A stretch of 17,204 bases of DNA from an uncultured Collinsella sp. (lineage in GTDB: Bacteria; Actinomycetota; Coriobacteriia; Coriobacteriales; Coriobacteriaceae), in the NCBI GenBank assembly GCA_902489855.1, contig CABUBS010000019.1, positions 1 to 17,204 on the forward strand, in the 5' to 3' direction. Position numbers and translations under genes: made by a program. This document shows, in pieces, positions 14,388 to 17,204 of this stretch (position 1 is the stretch's first letter; each line of letters starts with the position of its first letter). Below the pieces are notes generated by a model, which had not been told where the DNA came from, searched no databases, and saw only the letters and a list, made by a program, of their open reading frames with translations.

Positions 14388-14529
14388 GGGATACCTCCGA
14401 AACTCGCAACTAACCCCATAGTAGTTCAGAGCAACTACTAACGCCCAGAAAATTGAGGTCTTGATCTTGTCCCCTCGATCGGCTATTGTTGTGAGCACCA
14501 TAAACGGACACAGCAGCGATTGGAGAAAC
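14388..14529. promoter_or_regulatory. Divergent control region between restriction endonuclease and methylase genes
   Basis: These 142 bp must hold both promoters. They contain a perfect inverted repeat TAGTAGTT-N6-AACTACTA (14419-14440), 32 bp before the endonuclease GTG, with a possible minus-strand -10 (TACTAT) overlapping its inner arm. They also contain two GATC sites (14463-14466, 14477-14480) within the putative methylase promoter. No C-protein gene is present, so control may run through the methylase itself or through methylation of these sites. Confidence 0.6.
14461..14489 (+). promoter_or_regulatory. Putative promoter of the methylase gene containing two GATC sites
   Basis: TTGATC (-35, 14461-14466) and TATTGT (-10, 14484-14489) are separated by 17 bp; each matches consensus in four of six bases. 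One GATC forms the end of the -35 hexamer and the other lies in the spacer, 14 bp away. If the methylase modifies GATC, its own promoter would become methylated, a plausible feedback switch. Confidence 0.5.
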
Positions 14530-15792
14530 GTGTCTGAGATTAATATTGCCGAGCTTTTTGCGGGCGTCGGTGGATTTCGTTTGGGTCTCGAAGGCTATGC
14601 CGACCCTCGACATCCCGAGTTTTATATGAAACCAGCCGGCCCCTTCCGCACCATTTGGGCAAATCAATGGGAACCGCCCGGAACCAAGGCGCGTCAGTTC
14701 GCGGCCCGTTGCTACATGGATCGCTTCGGCGATGATTCCGTTGTCAACGAAGACATTAATAGGGTCTTGGAACAAGCCGAAGCGGGCAAAATCGAAATCC
14801 CCAATGTCCAAATGGTCGTTGGCGGTTTCCCCTGTCAAGACTACTCTGTCGCGCGTCCGCTCAATCAGGCACACGGCATCGAAGGAAAGAAGGGTGTCCT
14901 CTGGTGGGACATCTATCACTTCCTTGAAATGAAGAGGCCCAAGTTCGGTCTCTTTGAGAACGTCGACCGCCTGCTCAAGTCGCCCGCGTCTCAACGCGGC
15001 CGCGACTTCGCCATCATCCTAAGCTGTCTTGCCGACCTCGACTACACGGTCGAATGGCGCGTGGTCAACTCTGCCGAATACGGTTTCCCCCAGCGTCGCA
15101 AGCGTGTTTATATCTTCTGCGAAAAGGACGCTGGCAAGGTTGATCTCGTTGATCGCATGCACAACGGCGTCATGGCTAAAGCCTTCCCCGCCATCTATCC
15201 CGACGAGATGTCCGAGCTCGACGTTTTACCCGACCCCTACGAGAACTCAACTCGTTTTGGCGTCGGCCAAAAGACCTCTCAATTCAAGAATGCTGGCGTC
15301 ATGCAGGGCTGTCATGTTATGACCTGCGACTTTGCCGAGGACTATCACGGTGAGCGCCACGTGCTTGGCGACGTGCTTGTCGACGAGGCTGATGTCCCGG
15401 AGCAGTTCTACATCTCCGACGAAAAGCTTCCCGACTGGCGCTACCTTAAGGGCAGCAAGCGCGAAGAGCGCACTAACAAAAAGACAGGCTTTACGTACAC
15501 GTATTCCGAAGGAGCCATGAGCTTCCCGGATGCCACCGACAAGCCGAGCCGCACCATCCTCACAGGAGAAGGCGGCACGGGAGCGAGCCGCTTCAAGCAC
15601 GTCATCGAATGTCCCGATGGCCGTTTCCGCCGTCTTGTTCCCGACGAGCTCGATCAGCTTCAGGGATTCCCGAAAGGCTGGACCGATACGGGCATGACTG
15701 ACGGCCATCGAGCCTTCTGCATGGGCAACGCACTCGTCACCGGCGTGCCCCATCGCATTGGCGAAGCTATGGTCGAAGTGTACGGCCTCTAA
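14530..15792 (+). CDS. DNA (cytosine-5) methyltransferase, predicted GATC-specific partner of the Sau3AI-like endonuclease
   Basis: The 420-aa protein has all main C5-methylase motifs: motif I FAGVGGFRLGL (10-20), motif IV GGFPCQDYS (98-106) with the nucleophile Cys102, motif VI ENV (143-145), motif VIII QRRKRVY (188-194), motif IX RRLVPDELDQLQGFP, and motif X GNALVTGVPHRIGEAM at the end. WANQWEP and KGVLWWDIYHFL resemble what I recall of M.Sau3AI-type enzymes, which make GATm5C. The start is a GTG with GGAG 5 nt upstream; an in-frame TTG at 14461 coincides with the -35 box and is rejected. It is divergent from the endonuclease and protects host DNA from it. A terminator follows. Confidence 0.94.
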   Translation: MSEINIAELFAGVGGFRLGLEGYADPRHPEFYMKPAGPFRTIWANQWEPPGTKARQFAARCYMDRFGDDSVVNEDINRVLEQAEAGKIEIPNVQMVVGGFPCQDYSVARPLNQAHGIEGKKGVLWWDIYHFLEMKRPKFGLFENVDRLLKSPASQRGRDFAIILSCLADLDYTVEWRVVNSAEYGFPQRRKRVYIFCEKDAGKVDLVDRMHNGVMAKAFPAIYPDEMSELDVLPDPYENSTRFGVGQKTSQFKNAGVMQGCHVMTCDFAEDYHGERHVLGDVLVDEADVPEQFYISDEKLPDWRYLKGSKREERTNKKTGFTYTYSEGAMSFPDATDKPSRTILTGEGGTGASRFKHVIECPDGRFRRLVPDELDQLQGFPKGWTDTGMTDGHRAFCMGNALVTGVPHRIGEAMVEVYGL

Positions 15793-15802
15793 GGCAAGCA
15801 AT

Positions 15803-15839
15803 CCGGAGCCGACAGTTCACGCTGTCGACTCCGTTTTTT
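15803..15839 (+). terminator. Rho-independent terminator of the methylase gene
   Basis: GGAGCCGACAG and CTGTCGACTCC pair over 11 positions with one mismatch and a 6-nt loop, followed by G and six T. It begins 11 nt after the methylase stop. Confidence 0.9.
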
Positions 15840-15855
15840 CCATCCCACTCCCCTG

Positions 15856-15900
15856 TATACTGATGTAGCACGTGTTTCATCCGGGCTTGTTGGACCGGAT
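15856..15900 (+). promoter_or_regulatory. Possible -10 and leader hairpin before the 163-aa gene
   Basis: TATACT (15856-15861) matches the -10 consensus in five of six bases, but no convincing -35 lies 16-18 bp upstream. The leader then has an inverted repeat ATCCGG-N10-CCGGAT (15879-15900), ending 18 bp before the start codon. It could be a small hairpin or an operator. Confidence 0.4.
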
Positions 15901-15918
15901 TGTTCATGGGAGGGTCTT

Positions 15919-16410
15919 ATGGCTGCTTCGAATCCGCCTAAGGGGAGCGTTTCTTCTTCGTCCATCAAGCCGGTTACGCGCAAGGCCGTGCGCTGCCAGC
16001 GCGAGGTCGCTTGGCTTGTCACGCAGGCGGCGGGCAGGCTCGTGGCGACCACTCAGGACGTCAATGCGCCTACACCGAGCTTTGTGTTAGCAGCGGCGCT
16101 GGATTTTGTGCGCCAATTGGAGCTTGCCGAACAGGATGCCAACGACCACCTCGACTACCAGAATGTTATGGCGCCCGACCTGCAAACGTTCTGCCACATG
16201 GCCAAGTTGCCCGCCGCGCCCAATGCACTTTCGGACGCAGGCTACATGTTTACGCTTTCGGGCGCGGACCTTATCCGCGACATCTATGCATACTGCAGCG
16301 AACTCGCCGAGCGCCACGTCTTTGACGCGGCTGAAGTCAAACCGGGATATGTCATCAAGCTGGTTCTTAGGCTGTTCTTGATGGACGGGTTCGGGGCCAT
16401 GCCGGCGTAA
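15919..16410 (+). CDS. Hypothetical 163-aa protein, not recognised
   Basis: The start is well supported by GGGAGGG 4 nt before the ATG. The first 20 residues are Ser/Pro/Lys-rich and probably disordered. The rest looks helical and soluble, with no membrane segment or signal peptide. Three Cys are present (26, 92, 126) without a metal-binding pattern. Visible stretches include VLAAALDFVRQLELAEQDANDH and ADLIRDIYAYCSELAERHVF. I do not recognise a family. It has its own leader after the methylase terminator and is convergent with the COG2865-type gene, so it is probably transcribed alone. The coding call rests on the ribosome-binding site, composition and lack of a better ORF. Confidence 0.75.
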   Translation: MAASNPPKGSVSSSSIKPVTRKAVRCQREVAWLVTQAAGRLVATTQDVNAPTPSFVLAAALDFVRQLELAEQDANDHLDYQNVMAPDLQTFCHMAKLPAAPNALSDAGYMFTLSGADLIRDIYAYCSELAERHVFDAAEVKPGYVIKLVLRLFLMDGFGAMPA

Positions 16411-16456
16411 GCCGAGTCTTTAGCATCACTGTCGACTGGGCAACAACCGCTTTGCC

Positions 16457-16505
16457 TTAGTGGGCGCCAATCGAGGGTCGATTATTGGGTCGCCTCGTCC
16501 ACTAA
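16457..16505. repeat. Nested imperfect inverted repeat between convergent genes
   Basis: The outer arms TTAGTGG and CCACTAA pair perfectly over 7 bp. Inside, GGCG/CGCC, CCAAT/ATTGG and CGA/TCG continue the stem with small bulges around a GGG loop. It fills the space just after the stop of the minus-strand COG2865-type gene. No T-run follows on either strand, so terminator function is uncertain; it could be a small repeat-element remnant. Confidence 0.5.
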
Positions 16506-16510
16506 CGCAT

Positions 16511-17204
16511 TTATTCCACGCGCTCTGACAGTCGATACTTGCGGTTGCGGCTCGTCGCCGGCGCCGTGGGCTCAAGCTCGCCTTGAGCAATGAGCGCGTT
16601 GACGCGCGACCTAACCTGGGAAATCGTAAGCCCCGTACGTTCTGCCAGCTCACGCGTCCCCAGCTCGCCGTAGTGTTTGAGTGCCGTCACAATTAAGCCC
16701 CCGCCATGATCGACCGGCTCGATCTTTGAACGGTAAAGTACGACCTTGAACCGATCGAACCCCGGGCAGAACAGGGGCTCGGCCAGACCATGCGCGCGCA
16801 TGGCATCGATCATCATCGGGATGCCCGAGCCATTGCCCTCAGCCGGCGAACCTGCGCCATCCGGCAGCGGGACAATCGACATGAGTTTCACGAGCGTCGC
16901 GTTACGGCATCGGGAGCTGCCGTCAAACAAGTTCTCGCGAGTCTTTCCCCCGTAAAGGCCGCCAGGATTCGTCACCTCGACACGATCGTCAAAGACGTCG
17001 ACGGCAATCGATTGTCCACAGAACCGATCCCCGTATTCTCGATGGATTGCGGCGTTGGCGATTGCCTCGCGCAGAACCTCCTCGGGAATCTCCAGCGAGT
17101 CGACACGCGAGACGCCTTGGACGGTCGAGGTTCGCCGCAAATTCTTGGCGACGGCCGCGACAGCATCCGAGATCATCTCGCCCAACGTTCCCTCACAGAT
17201 CGTG
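16511..17204 (-). CDS. COG2865-type regulator (AlbA_2/RecG-like family), C-terminal part
   Basis: The reading frame is open to the right edge, so only the last 230 residues are visible. No start codon with a ribosome-binding site is seen, and the N-terminal AlbA_2 (Schlafen-like) domain would lie outside. An ATPase-fold segment is visible: SLEIPEEVLREAIANAAIHREYG, then VEVTNPGGLYGG and GSSRCRNATLVKLM, then GSGIPMMIDAM. This is the usual pattern of the HATPase_c_4-like domain of COG2865. A winged-helix DNA-binding domain ends the protein (ALKHYGELGTRELAERTGLTISQVRSRVNALIAQGEL). Such proteins are predicted transcription regulators, frequent in gut actinobacteria and near mobile or defence genes. 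Its exact role is unknown. Confidence 0.82.
   Translation of the reverse strand, partial: TICEGTLGEMISDAVAAVAKNLRRTSTVQGVSRVDSLEIPEEVLREAIANAAIHREYGDRFCGQSIAVDVFDDRVEVTNPGGLYGGKTRENLFDGSSRCRNATLVKLMSIVPLPDGAGSPAEGNGSGIPMMIDAMRAHGLAEPLFCPGFDRFKVVLYRSKIEPVDHGGGLIVTALKHYGELGTRELAERTGLTISQVRSRVNALIAQGELEPTAPATSRNRKYRLSERVE

Noticed and set aside
14438..14447. Ten-base match CTAACGCCCA between the tRNA-Val 3' end (11901-11910) and the R-M spacer, as a possible att repeat
   Set aside because: Ten bases can match by chance in a window of this size. The second copy lies between two genes of one functional pair, and no integrase is present, so it is a poor candidate attachment site.
14388..14501. Longer endonuclease starting at the ATG at 14501
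   Set aside because: No ribosome-binding site is present there, and it would run through the methylase promoter and inverted repeat. GGAGGT sits at the right distance before the GTG at 14387.
14461..14529. Longer methylase starting at TTG 14461
   Set aside because: That TTG is the likely -35 box. The GTG at 14530 has GGAG at the right distance, and the conserved methylase sequence begins just after it.
1..17204. CRISPR array, insertion sequence or prophage
   Set aside because: No regularly spaced direct repeats, no transposase- or integrase-like protein, and no phage structural gene could be seen in any frame.

Overview
The window is high-GC, densely coded DNA that looks like a gut actinobacterium of the Coriobacteriia, Collinsella-like. 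This is an inference from codon and GC style, a T-box-controlled pheS-pheT pair, a large DUF4012 protein and overall protein flavour. No sequence search was possible.

Left part, about 1-8000, is core metabolism. It starts with the 5' part of a CbiM/NikM-type nickel/cobalt ECF transporter gene (minus strand). This gene has its own sigma-70-like promoter and a 28-bp palindrome with the geometry of a NikR operator. Next come pheT and pheS (minus), both phenylalanyl-tRNA synthetase subunits, behind a T-box leader with a UUC specifier. A plus-strand M32 carboxypeptidase follows. After a convergent spacer rich in repeats and hairpins comes glmM (minus), for cell-wall precursor synthesis.

Middle part, about 8000-11960, holds a large membrane-anchored DUF4012 protein and an EamA/DMT-type transporter, both minus. 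A tRNA-Val(GAC) gene on the plus strand has a clear promoter and terminator.

Right part, 12139-17204, is accessory in character. It holds a DUF5710 protein with two CxxC pairs, then a divergent restriction-modification pair: a Sau3AI/MutH-family endonuclease (minus) and a C5-cytosine methyltransferase (plus), predicted to act on GATC. An orphan 163-aa protein and the C-terminal part of a COG2865-type ATPase-fold/winged-helix regulator (minus, cut by the window edge) follow. The control region between the two R-M genes has two GATC sites inside the putative methylase promoter and a separate perfect inverted repeat. This suggests control by methylation or by a bound protein rather than by a dedicated C protein.

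I see no CRISPR array, IS element, integrase or rRNA. Nothing here proves a wholly new system. The strongest leads are the NikR-like operator, the GATC-containing R-M promoter, the hairpin jammed against the glmM ribosome-binding site, and the perfect palindrome at the glmM stop codon.
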